Source: Cephalopachus bancanus
Taxonomy: Eukaryota; Chordata; Mammalia; Primates; Tarsiidae
Direction of reading: 5' to 3'
Assembly: GCA_027257055.1 (NCBI GenBank)
Contig: JAPVLO010000056.1
Coordinates: 806,001 to 870,000, forward strand
DNA: 64,000 bases
This document shows positions 11,026 through 20,545 of this stretch, one piece after another. The notes under the pieces are model-generated. The model ran no database searches. It was not told where the DNA came from and was given only the letters and a program-made list of their open reading frames with translations. The position numbers and the translations under genes are program-made. The first letter of the stretch is position 1. Every line of letters starts with the position of its first letter.

Positions 11026-12182
11026 AAAATCTAATTACTTGAATGCATTGTGTTGGCATTCCTATCTTGTGTCGAAGAGATTTGGCAGGTCAAATAGGAT
11101 ATGAGTCTCATCAAGCTCTTACAACTTCTTGAAAATATTGACTATTGAATATGATCTTTGAATTGCTCCAAAGAATGACACTGGTTTTAGCACAATTGAG
11201 GCCAACTTTCCAAGTAACAAATTAATTAATGTATACCATGCACACAGAATACTTCTGGATTCTGGCTGTGTATCTTCCCTTTATCTGTAATGTTAGCACC
11301 TTGAGGTTTACCCTCAACAGTCTTTTAAATCAGTGACTAAAACTGAAGTTAAATTTTTAGTTCTTCAATGAAGGCAGAGCCTATATATTTTATGAGTGTG
11401 ACACAAAACTAATACTCATGAATTCCAACTTTTTTCCTACTTATTCATCATGACTTTCATGCCTGCTACAAACTAGTTGAGCTGAGGAATAATTATTTGA
11501 TATTATATTAATGTTATTTAAATATTATTTTATATATTTTTAATCTGTCTTTATCCACCATTAAATTAAACATTTCACTCTGAATTCTTCATCCTAGACG
11601 TAATTATTTGTCTCATTATTTTAAAAATCAGTTTGGCAAGTTTTGCTACTGTGGCATCAAACGTCAAAATCATTTTAACGAAACCAAAAAATTTTCCATT
11701 GTGTTCTGAAATATTACACTTTTAGTACCATGTAAAGTATTATTCATCACGCCTCGCTAAATATTGGACGCATAATATTATCTTTAAAACACAATATTCA
11801 ATATCTTTTGCCTTTTTGGATACTATAAAAAGTTTTTCTATATTTTTAGACTTAATTTTAGTTATAGGAATTGCAAGATTTTCTTTTTTGCTTGTTTGCT
11901 TTTGTTTTGAATATAAATGAAGAAAATATGGCTACTTTCATTGCTTTTAATATATATTTTTTCATTTTGGAAGACTACCTCTTTAAGTGTTTCTATTTCA
12001 TTGCTTTTTTTAGTCTTTTTTCTTTTTCTCGATTTCACTTTATATTTTCTATTTCTATCATGATATCAACTTGTGCTCATTGTCAATGACTTATTCTAAA
12101 GGATTAAAATTAAAATGCAATTGTGTTCAAAGTACATATAATTTGGATATTTCATCAATAAATATAAAAATACATGATCTTC
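11026..12182. other. Unassigned, mostly AT-rich sequence
   Basis: No transposon ends or exons recognised. From about 11480 it is extremely AT-rich. An open frame at 11871-12089 is Phe/Ile/Ser-rich, as expected from AT-rich DNA. Confidence 0.4.
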
Positions 12183-12373
12183 AAAAAAATTATTTTTTTG
12201 GCCATTGTTTTGCTAGACTCTGGTGTGGCCATGTACTCTTTGAGTTATTACTGTCATTATGCTTCCTGGCTTTGGCCCCCTCCCTCACCTTGGGGAGGTG
12301 AATCTTCTGTTTCTTTCTCTCTCTAATTTGCTTTTAAATAAACTATATTTTCTAATCTAAAAAAATCATTTTT
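12183..12373 (+). mobile_element. LTR-derived short retroposon, copy 1, with TSD
   Basis: The body at 12198-12358 is a fragment of an LTR: GCTTCCTGGCTTTGGCCCCC, an ACCTTGGGGAGG block, a TTTCTCTCTCTCTAATTTGC tract and an AATAAACTA polyadenylation region. It is flanked by a 15-bp near-identical repeat (12183-12197 and 12359-12373, one mismatch). TSDs of this length are typical of L1-mediated insertion, not retroviral integration. A second copy lies at 58880-59073. Confidence 0.7.
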
Positions 12374-12615
12374 CTAACATACCCAAATCAAAAGGCAAAA
12401 TATAAATTATTTTAAGTAAATGTAAAAAAATTTTAAAAAATATTTAAGTAAAGCTGAAATTTTATGTAATTTTAAAACATTTTAATTAAGAATATTTTTA
12501 TACGAATAAAATATTAAAAATTCTAACGTTCAATAGCCATCTGATCACCTTTTTATAAAGTTGTTATCACACTTCACTCATATTTCATCTAGACCTGTAG
12601 GTCTACTTATACACA
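12374..12615. other. AT-rich unassigned sequence
   Basis: Long A and T runs, with nothing recognisable. Confidence 0.4.
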
Positions 12616-12933
12616 TTTTTAAAAACTTTTTTAATTTTAAAGATGTGGGCTACAATTCAGAATTAGGTATACAAGTGATCATTGTGCAGGTAAAGTTTGG
12701 GCCTCCCTTTGGTCCCCTCTTCGCCTGGTTTGAGATCAGATACCCTTATTGATATTATGTTCCCCCCTGACCCCCCCACAATGTCTGATACTGCCAATCC
12801 CTTTCTTACTGTATTATGGTAAATGTTCAGGGCCCTCTTAAGAGTGAGAACATGTGGTACTCTGTTCTTCGTTTCTGTGATAGATCACTCAGTATGATAG
12901 ACTCTAAGTCCATCCAAGTTGCTGCAAAGTCCC
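12616..12933 (-). mobile_element. 5'-truncated lineage-specific L1 3' end, inverted
   Basis: On the minus strand it reads from the ORF2 end (complement of TGCAAAGTCC at about 12930), through TACCACATGTTCTCACTC, AAGAGGGCCCTGAACA and the lineage-specific 3' UTR, to an A-rich tail (complement of 12617-12645). It matches 4620-4920 over the whole length. Confidence 0.8.
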
Positions 12934-14335
12934 ATCTATACAAATTTTTAAGCAAATGAATTGCTCAATATCATAAAGCCCTTCTTGCCACTGTGTATGT
13001 TGTTCATATTTGTAAGTACCTTTGAGGTTAAGAATTAAAATGTTAAAAAATGAAGTAAGAAAGTGGACTCTTAGCACCACTGGAAAGCAACACTTTGCTG
13101 TGCAGCAATCTGTTGCATTTGTGCTGTGTTTCCTTCTACCCAGGCACTTCTGCTCCTCAATTTTTCGTCTATCAGAACAGAGTTGTCTCTGATATTGGCA
13201 GCACAAATCTCACGGTGCTTGGACCCAGTTGCCCTTTTATTCAAGAATGTAGGGACAGAGGAAGAGAAGCTTTTTCCTGGAGTCTGAACAGCTTGGTCAG
13301 GAGAACGACTGTTAGTTACAGGTTGCACTATGTGTGAGCCCCAGCCCTCAGGGACAGAGGGGCCCATATGTCCTTTAATGAGTTCACTTTGTATATGTGC
13401 ATGTAATGCTGGGGCCCTCTCTCTAATCTGCAGGCCCATGGCAGGGTCGCCACTCCCCCAGAACTAAGGGTGGTTCTGAGCAAGTGAGCCATTGAGACCT
13501 TTTGAGCAGTAGACTCAGGGCTCTGCAGAATAGAATTGTACAAAGATAGTAAATGTTTAGGCTCATTTGAAAATCTTTGGATTAGGTAGATTATTTAGCC
13601 ATGTTCCTTGGGACCTTGGTGGTCTATGACGCTATCTCTGTGGGCAGGACAGGCTGAGTGAGAACCAGAGAAATTCCATTTAAAATTTGTAATCAGTTTT
13701 ATATATTGGACTTTTGCTTATGATTTTACTAGGAAAGAAGTTATTTTACTTTTAAAAAAGGTGGGAAAAGTGATCTGGTTCAATTACCATCCCACTGCCC
13801 CAGCCTCTCATTGTAACTGAGAACCCTGGGTCCTAGAGAAGGACAGTGAGCTGGCCAAGTTGATGTGTGCAAGTTAGCTCCAGGGCCCAGACTGGAAACT
13901 GGGTGCCCAGACTCCAAGGGGCAGTGTGCATTTCCCAGCCTGTGGAGCTAATCAAAGAAGGAATAAACAGCTTGTTACTGTGTTGATCTTAGAGAAGATT
14001 TTTATGGTCTGTTCAGCCTCTTCCCAGAATTGGCCTGGCCCTTGGTGGGCTAGAAGATGCTGTGTTCCTGATGAGCCTTTAAGGTTTTGAAGGCCATTGC
14101 TGACATTGAAGATCTCACGCTCGTGCACGCTCTTGGCTGACTTGCCATTTTTCCATTGCTTATGGCATATGTGGTGAGAAAACAGTAAGCACTGAGTTTG
14201 AGCTCTATCCTGCTCCCTCTCCATCCATCGGTGCATCGCTTCCTTTCTACCTTCATTCTCCATTCGTTCAAAAACATTCAGTAAGTGGTACTGTGAGCCA
14301 CTTACCACAGTTTACCTGCTTGGCAATGGAGGCTG
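12934..14335. other. Unassigned sequence with weak old-repeat traces
   Basis: No confident element. Around 13780-13925 a GTAACTGAGAACCCTGGG... segment resembles the ancient GATGAGGAAA-type repeat. Short frames of 70-120 codons occur on the minus strand (13071-13439, 13952-14308). They overlap each other in different frames and show no domain. Confidence 0.4.
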
Positions 14336-14403
14336 ACTTTGTCTCTCTTTAGTCTATTTCTCTGTCTTTGTTTCCCTGTTTCTCATTGTGTCTCTCATCC
14401 ACT

Positions 14404-14442
<39 letters not shown>

Positions 14443-14690
14443 TTGTATGTATCTTTTCTATTTTTTGTCAATGTCCCTCTTCTCTCTCTGTTTCTTCTCC
14501 GTCATTTTTTGGTCTGTCTTTACTTTCTTCCCTATTTTTGTCTTCTCTTATCTTTGTCTCATTCACTGTCTTTCTTTTTAACTTCTCTCATGTTTCTATC
14601 AGGCATTTGCTTTCTTTTCTGTTTCTCTTCTGTCTCTTTCCTGGTCTCTATGTTGCTGTGTCTGTCTCCTGATCTCTCTGACTGTCCTTA
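14336..14690 (+). repeat. Pyrimidine-rich low-complexity tract with a (TG)n core
   Basis: An irregular TCTTTCT/CTGTCTC-rich plus strand surrounds a clean (GT)n run of about 18 units at 14405-14440. Open frames here encode Ser/Phe/Leu/Cys-rich low-complexity peptides only. Confidence 0.85.
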
Positions 14691-15074
14691 TAGCATGTTT
14701 GCACATTTGTGTACAAAGTGGGGATCTGCAAAGTCCTCTTGAGTTTCTGCTCTTCACCCAAGTCTGTGGGAAGGCACTGAGGCCACCTCATTTGTTAGGC
14801 AGATTTCAAGATATTTTCTGATGATAATGATTTGGGTGTGCAAACACATTTTGGTCCCACAGAAAAGGAGCTAGGGATCTCACTAGGCTGGTGGATTGGA
14901 CAAGTAGAGGCCAGATTTTTTTTTTTTCAGGTTGTAATGAGATTTTCCCTAGTTTTAATATAAGTACAATAGTTTTCTCAAGATGGAGGTCTTTAAAGGA
15001 ATCTTGAAGGGGGTTAAAGCTTATACAACCTGAGTTTGCTTTTATATTCCTCAGAGTAGAAGTCAGATTAGCAA
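14691..15074. other. Unassigned sequence
   Basis: No repeat or exon recognised. A T-run of 11 lies at about 14917-14928. Confidence 0.4.
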
Positions 15075-15420
15075 AACAGTCATTGAGCACCTTCTATAGA
15101 CCGGGCTTTCTAGTAGGGTCCAGAGAAACAGACATGACTCACAGTCTTTTAGGAACACACAGTCTAGTAGGGAGAGTTTGCTGGGTAATAGAAAGGGTTG
15201 TTTACTTGTCTGTTACAACAAAAAGAAGTGTGACATACCAAGAGAATAAGGCATTAGGCCTGGGATAATTGGGGAAAGCTTCATAGAGATAGTGATATCT
15301 GATCAGAGTTTTGAAGTACAAATAGAAGTTTTCCAGAAAAACTGGAATCCTGAGATGAGATTGGGGTAGTGTTTCAGGTAAGGGAGGATGGCCACACAGT
15401 GATAATAGTCCTCTTTATGA
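15075..15420 (+). mobile_element. Ancient mammalian repeat (GTGCCAGGCACTG family), fragment
   Basis: CATTGAGCACCTTCTATAGA, the CACAGTCTAGTAGGGAGA block and GGAAAGCTTCATAGAGATAG appear in the order of this long repeat, the same family as 30800-32900 and 61010-63330. Confidence 0.5.
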
Positions 15421-15469
15421 AATCATGCATTTCCTTAAAATTTGGTTCCATTTGCCCTATGCTTACAAG

Positions 15470-16175
15470 AGGGTTTTATTCATTTAACAGAATGTAATGA
15501 ACCTCTATTAGGTACTAGGCACTTGTGAGGTATTAAGGATATGGAGATGGGTGATATGATTGAATTGGAGTCCTCAAGGAGTTTACATGGGAGGGGATAT
15601 AGACAAACTGACAGGTAATTTCTACACAATCCTTTATGTAGTAGGACAGAGGAGGCATCTCACACAGATTGGAAGGGAACCAGTCAGGGTGGGCTTCTTG
15701 GAGGAGGTGAAGCCTGAGTTGAGCTTGAAAGGCAGCACAGAGTTGTCTAGAGCCATTGTTCTCAAAGTGTGGTCCTCAAATCAGTAGCATCAGCATCCCC
15801 TGGGAAATTGTGAGGCACGAAAATTCTAGGGGCGCATCCCATACCTATTGAATCAGAAACTCTGAGTATGAGGAACCAGCAATCTCCATTCGAACCAGTT
15901 TTGGGATGTGCCTTAAGTTTGAGAACCTCTGATCCAGACAAGGGAGGGAGGAAGTTACTTTAGGCCAAGGGGGAGCGGGGTCAGTGGCTGGAGTGCAGGC
16001 TCACTGCGTGGACGTGCTTTTAGCAGAGCCTGGGAGTCTGGCTGGGACAGAGCACGGAGGGCCTGAAGGATCAGGGAAAGAACAACGATTTTATCCTGTA
16101 GGGAATGTGAAGCCGCAGAAGGGCTTTAGAGAGGAGATCGTATGCTCTGATTTGTCTCTAGAGCCAAAGCCGTGA
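15470..16175 (+). mobile_element. Ancient mammalian repeat, second copy, interrupted by MER5A
   Basis: From ATTCATTTAACAGAATGTAA to AGAGGAGATCGTATGCTCTG it follows the same family order (GTACTAGGCACTTG..., GGGCTTCTTGGAGGAGGTGA, GATTTTATCCTGTAGGGAAT). The MER5A at 15748-15933 interrupts it, so the repeat is older than the MER5A. Confidence 0.5.
15748..15933 (-). mobile_element. MER5A (hAT-Charlie non-autonomous DNA transposon)
   Basis: It begins TTGTTCTCAAAGTGTGGTCC, contains AGCATCAGCATCCCCTGGG and AATCAGAAACTCTGAGTATG, and ends TTAAGTTTGAGAACCTCTG. That is the reverse complement of MER5A end to end at about 186 bp, the usual full length. The 8-bp TSD is no longer clear. Confidence 0.9.
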
Positions 16176-16640
16176 CTCAATGTCCGTTGAACTAGCCTGG
16201 GAAGAACTGAAATTGTCCCCTGCATTCAAGGACTGTGTGGCAAGCAGACTCGTTTCTTGTGCCAACTCTGACCCGGTGGTAGTGGCTGCCTGACGGCTGT
16301 GTTGAAAAGGACCCTGAAGTTAGGTCTGGGATCTAGAAGAAACAAGTTTGTGACTAATTTAGCCCAGTTTTCCAAGGACACGGAAGGTAGGGAGGTGAGG
16401 GGTGTGGTGGCTCATGTGCTATGTATTAAAGTGGAGTTGTTCCTGCCAGATAATTAAACCCAAAACAAAAACACATGTTCTCCAGAGTTTATGTGTACTT
16501 AGGAAGCCCAGTCTTACTTTTAGTCAAGAATCGATTCTAAATTCTATGAAATAGAGTCATTTGAGGGACATGGAGTCCGCTCCTCTACATACCTCCTGTA
16601 ATGTAAGCCTCTCCTATCACTTGGCCCCATCTTTCTTGCT
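16176..16640. other. Unassigned sequence
   Basis: No recognised element or gene. Confidence 0.4.
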
Positions 16641-16677
16641 TTCCTTTTTTCTTTCTTTCCTCGTTCTTTCCCTGTTT

Positions 16678-16754
<77 letters not shown>

Positions 16755-16850
16755 TTTCCTTTTCTTTCTTTCCTTCTTCCTTCCTTCCTTCCCTTTTCTC
16801 TCTCTCTCTCCCCCTTTCTCTCTCCCTCTCCCTCCCTCCTCCCCCCTCTC
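16641..16850 (+). repeat. (CTTT)n microsatellite in a 200-bp polypyrimidine tract
   Basis: Almost pure pyrimidine on the plus strand. The core at 16678-16752 is uninterrupted CTTT units, followed by CCTT and CTCT variants. It abuts the Alu at 16851 on the Alu's tail side, so it is probably the expanded remains of that Alu's poly(A) tail. Homopurine-homopyrimidine DNA of this length can form triplex (H-DNA). Confidence 0.95.
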
Positions 16851-17152
16851 TTTCTGTCAGGGTCTCACTCTGCTGCCCAGGCTGGCAGGCTGGAGTGCAG
16901 TGGCACCATCAAGGCTCACCACAGCCTTGACTTCCTGGGGTTCGGGTGATCCTTCCACCTCAGCCTCCCAAATAGCTGGGACTACAGGCATGCGCCTCTA
17001 TGCCTAGATATATATATATTTTTTTTTTAGTAGAGATGAGGTCTCACTATGTTGCCCAAGGCTGGTCTCAAAATCCTGGGCTCAAGAGATCCTCCTGCCT
17101 CGGCCTCCTAGAGTGGTGGGACTACAGGTGTGAGCCACCACAACCAGCCTCA
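16851..17152 (-). mobile_element. Alu (J-like dimer)
   Basis: Both arms are present on the complement: GGTCTCACTCTGCTGCCCAG and AATAGCTGGGACTACAGGCA in one, GTTGCCCAAGGCTGGTCTCA and GACTACAGGTGTGAGCCACC in the other, separated by a T-rich linker. A 9-bp duplication (GGCTGGCAGGCTGG) lies near the start. Old, J-like sequence. Confidence 0.9.
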
Positions 17153-17669
17153 GGCCCCTGTAGAACTAAAGGTGCTGCAAGGGGAGAGGAAGCCACTCAC
17201 CATGAGCACATCATGAGTCAAAGGCTTCAGTCGTCTGCGGCACGAGAGGCCAGCTCTGAAGAGGGAAAGAACATACACAGTTCGGCAAGACGTTACAATG
17301 TTACAAAACCCCTTTCTGTCCAAGTAGCCCTGGTGGCACAGGGGACTGAATGAGTACCAGCTGGAAGGCCTGGAGCACAGCCCAAAGCAGTCCTCCTCTG
17401 AGGCAACATGGATTGGAACGCTTGCATCTTACCTCTAAAATTCATGCAGTCTTAAAATTTCACGCCATCGTATGCAACAGCTGGTTTAATGTAGACGGTC
17501 TTGATACCAAATAGTATTGAAATGGCTTACCAGCACATGCAAATGAGGCCTAGATAGATGCCCAGTGTTTATCATGTCACTTTGCACAGGCAGCCCCCCA
17601 GGACACCACTGTGTACGAGAAGATTCATGTGCTCCAGGTGGAGAGAGAGGGTGATGGCCAAGGAGTGAG
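17153..17669. other. Unassigned sequence
   Basis: No element recognised. Confidence 0.4.
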
Positions 17670-17875
17670 GAGTGACTGCTAGACTTGGCTTTGAATTGGT
17701 AGTTCATTACTTCCTGGCTGTGTGACCTTGGGTAAGTTAACTCACCTCTCTGAGTCTGATTTTCTTACACGTTAATAGGAGCAAATAGAGGACAGGAGAG
17801 AAAATAAATGAAAGTGTGTGCTGTAGTACTTGACATATATTAGGCCCTCAAGAAATTTTAGTTAAATCCTCACAT
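17670..17875 (+). mobile_element. MIR SINE
   Basis: The core CTGGCTGTGTGACCTTGGGTAAG is followed by the CTCTGAGTCTGATTTTCTTA block and the 3' end TAGTACTTGACATATATTAGG. A nearly complete, diverged MIR. Confidence 0.85.
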
Positions 17876-17914
17876 CAAGGAACCTAGATCACGTTTACCA
17901 CAATATGAATTCAT

Positions 17915-18236
17915 GGTTTTTTTTTTTTTTTTTTTGGTTTGTTTGTTTTTTGAGTCAGGGTCTGACTCTGTCACCCAGGCTAGAGTGCAGTGGTCTGATC
18001 AAGACAACCATGGCTCACCACCGCCTTGACCCACTGGGCCCAGGTGATCTTTCTACCTCAGCATCCCAGGTAGCTGGGACTACAGGCACGTGCCAGCATG
18101 CCTGGCTAATTTTAAAATTTTTTGTTGAGACGAGATCTCATTGCCCAGGCTAGACTTGAACTCCTGGGCTTAAGCGATCCTCCCGCCTTGGCCTCCCAAA
18201 GTACTGGGATTGCAGGTGTGAGCCACCATGCCTAGT
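17915..18236 (-). mobile_element. Alu (J-like dimer)
   Basis: A T-run of about 20 then TTTGAGTCAGGGTCTGACTC; both arms are present (GGTAGCTGGGACTACAGGCA, then GCCTCCCAAAGTACTGGGAT). AATTCAT on both sides (about 17907 and 18239) may be the remaining TSD. Confidence 0.9.
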
Positions 18237-18422
18237 CAAATTCATTAGCCTTAACATAGAATGAGGCCTTGGGAGAATGAGTTTGGTGAAAGGTAAGTTT
18301 GGATTTTTGGATTATCTCTGCCATGTCTTCTCACTGTAAATTTCTAGGTTAATGCTGTAAGACCACGAATGAAGGAGACATTCTGGACGGGTCTAAGGAG
18401 ATGGCATTGGACCAGACCTTGC

Positions 18423-18432
18423 GGGGGGGGGG
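18423..18432 (+). repeat. G10 homopolymer
   Basis: Ten consecutive G. It is a likely site of length polymorphism or sequencing error. Confidence 0.9.
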
Positions 18433-18439
18433 AAGATTT

Positions 18440-18725
18440 ACAACAGGCTCATAAACAGTGAAGAATGAAACTTTATGACTGGACAAGCAGATTCAGCTCT
18501 GAGCCTGGAGGGCCTAGTCTGACTTAGAAAGTCTAGTTTTTATTCAATTGGTCGTAAGGAGCCATTGACAACTTCTGAGTGAGAGCAGGGGGGTGACATG
18601 ATGAGATATAAGCCTCCTGAGGACAGGCCCCCCACATCCCCCCTGTGTGGGTCCTGCTGTATCTCCTGTTCTTTCAACAGTATCTGGCATAGAGTAGTAT
18701 TCAATAACTAATTTTTGAACGATGG
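18440..18725 (+). mobile_element. Ancient repeat fragment followed by an L2 3' end
   Basis: 18535-18605 (AGGAGCCATTGACAACTTCT..., GGGGGGTGACATGATGAGAT) matches the middle of the long ancient repeat. 18610-18720 (GAGGACAGGCC..., CTGGCATAGAGTAGTATTCA) resembles the L2 terminus. The 173-codon minus-strand frame at 18544-19065 runs across both and is therefore not a gene. Confidence 0.5.
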
Positions 18726-19786
18726 AATTGCTCTGACAGCAGGCATCTGGGATAGATTGGAGAGGGCACTCCTGGAGGTGGGAGGACCAGTTCAGAGGCT
18801 CCAGCATTCCCCTAGGATCAGGCCATGCGTGTCGGTCCTTGGGGGCTGGTGGTGGGGATAGGGCAGGGAACAGCTTCTTGGAGGCTCTGGGGAACATCAG
18901 TCCCCTTGTGCTCTCGGTACCTCTGGTAGAGAGCACTGACCACTCTCTGAATTCAGGGAATGCTTCAGGGCAGCATAATTCATCCCGACAGCCTGGGCCA
19001 AATGTTTTTCCAGAACCCCTGCTCCTCTCTCCTCCCCGTTCAGATTGGAACACGGTCCGGGGCACGCTTTGGAGAGGAAATAGTCATTTGCATCTGAACA
19101 TGAAACAGCATTTTCTGAGGCGGCCAGCAGGGCCCAGCTGGTGTGAGCTGGGCTCTGCTCACAATTGCAATCAGCTTGTTTCAATTTGGGACTTGGGGGT
19201 GTGGTGAGGGGTGGGGAGGCATATGCTGGCTTCCCCATGGGGAGACTCACACACACACAAACACACATGCAAATTCAATGAGCCCACCCGTCCCCGCCAG
19301 CTTGGCAGAGGAGAGGACTTCCTAGGGGGTAGGGAGAGAGAGGAAGGGCAGGGTTGCACGCATGCGTTCTTCCCAAACCTGAGGCAAACCGCTGCTTTTG
19401 GAAGTTGAACACATCCATTGGGAACTTCCTGGGGTGACCTGCTGGTTATGCAGCTGTCTTGAAAGTTTGAACACCTACTATGTATGAAGCATTTTGCTGG
19501 ACGCTTTACTTTATGGTTTCTGGAGGAACACGTAGGCTGGTTGCCCAGGCCTCGTATTGTTTGGAAAAAGTGATCAATCAAAGTTGAAAAAGTCATTGGG
19601 GTGAGACTTCAAGGAGACTCATTGGAACCTTGCTGCCCCAAGTGTGACTCAATATTATTCTGCTGTACAATCCCTTAAAATCAAGGCTGGACAAACCCAT
19701 AAACACACAGATAAACCAGTGCAAACGGAGCCATTTCCTTCTTCTCTTGCCCCTTCCTTTCCCTCTTGCCCACCCCTAATTCTCTT
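18726..19786. other. Mostly single-copy sequence with a candidate regulatory core
   Basis: No transposon recognised apart from a short (AC)n at 19247-19268. G-rich runs lie at 18841-18868 and 19188-19216. The segment at 19075-19200 has a notable cluster of transcription-factor-like motifs and is listed separately. Confidence 0.4.
19075..19200. promoter_or_regulatory. Candidate enhancer-like motif cluster
   Basis: Within about 100 bp are the octamer ATTTGCAT (19086-19093), GGCGGCCAGCAGGG (a partial CTCF-like core, about 19119-19132), the E-box CAGCTG (19135-19140) and ATTGCAAT (19164-19171). The sequence is repeat-free. Function is inferred from motifs only. Confidence 0.3.
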
Positions 19787-19787
19787 C

Positions 19788-19812
19788 TTTCTCTCTCTCT
19801 CTCTCTCTCTTT
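19788..19812 (+). repeat. (CT)n microsatellite at an Alu tail
   Basis: About 12 CT units immediately upstream of the inverted Alu, probably a mutated Alu tail or target sequence. Confidence 0.9.
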
Positions 19813-20100
19813 TTGAGTCGGAGTCTCACTCTGTTGCCCAGGCTGGAGTGCACTGCAGTTCATGCTCACGGCCACCGCGGCCGCGACCTGCTGGGCTCAG
19901 GCAATCCTTCCGCCTCAGCCTTCCAAGTAGCTGGAACTACAGACGCACGCCACCACGCCTGGCTAGTTTTTGTGATTTATTGTAGAGACAAGGTCTCACC
20001 AAGTTGCCCAGGCTGGTCTCGAACACCTAAGCTTAGGCAATCCTCTCGCCTCAGCCTCCCAAAGTGCTGGGATTACAGTCTTGAGCCACGGTGCCCGGCC
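19813..20100 (-). mobile_element. Young-looking Alu with a divergent CpG-rich segment
   Basis: Standard Alu ends (GAGTCGGAGTCTCACTCTGT and GAGCCACGGTGCCCGGCC). At 19866-19900 it carries CGGCCACCGCGGCCGCGACC followed by TGCTGGGCTC in place of the usual anthropoid sequence. The Alu at 60705-60995 shares this variant, so they belong to one subfamily. Many CpGs survive, suggesting a fairly recent insertion. Confidence 0.9.
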
Positions 20101-20344
20101 TCCTCTCTCTTGATCATAATAGCCCAGACACTGTCTGCAAAGGTTTGCTCGTCCCCAGGCTCTCTCCCCAGTGTCCCTACAACCTGACCTGTAGTTGATC
20201 ACGGCATAGAGGCAGGGACTGTTGGCCCTAAGTAGACTAAGGCCAACAGTGAAGCTTCTGAGGCTGCAAATGGACACAATGATGAGAAAGGCCTTTTGTC
20301 ATAGAGGAAGGGGAAGTATGACATTCTGGAAACATCTCAGGTTT
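20101..20344. other. Unassigned sequence with a perfect 10-bp hairpin
   Basis: ACTGTTGGCC (20218-20227) and its exact complement GGCCAACAGT (20241-20250) surround a 13-nt loop. Nothing else recognised. Confidence 0.5.
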
Positions 20345-20545
20345 AAAATTGTAGAGCCATATATTTCAGTCCTGGCTCTGTCACGTTACAGCTTTGTGAG
20401 CTTAGGCAAGTGACCACTCAACTCTCCTATTCCTCAGTTTTACTACTTGTGAGTTGGGTGTAGTGATCCTTAACCTAGAGGTATTGCAAGGATAACCTGA
20501 GATGACATGAGAAACGATGGCCTACCTAACATATAATAGCGAATG
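20345..20545 (+). mobile_element. MIR SINE
   Basis: TCCTGGCTCTGTCACGTTAC, AGCTTAGGCAAGTGACCACT and a CCTCAGTTTTACTACTTG block follow in MIR order. Confidence 0.8.

Noticed and set aside
16561..17007. 148-codon plus-strand frame rich in Ser/Phe/Leu
   Set aside because: It is translated (CTTT)n microsatellite plus inverted Alu.
18423..18432. G10, C11 (37124-37134) and G9 (37193-37201) runs as functional sites
   Set aside because: Simple homopolymers, most likely slippage products or base-calling uncertainty.
18544..19065. Longest open frame in the window (173 codons, minus strand)
   Set aside because: It crosses an ancient repeat fragment and an L2-like end, has no recognisable domain, and has other open frames on the opposite strand over the same bases. 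Chance frame in GC-richer DNA.
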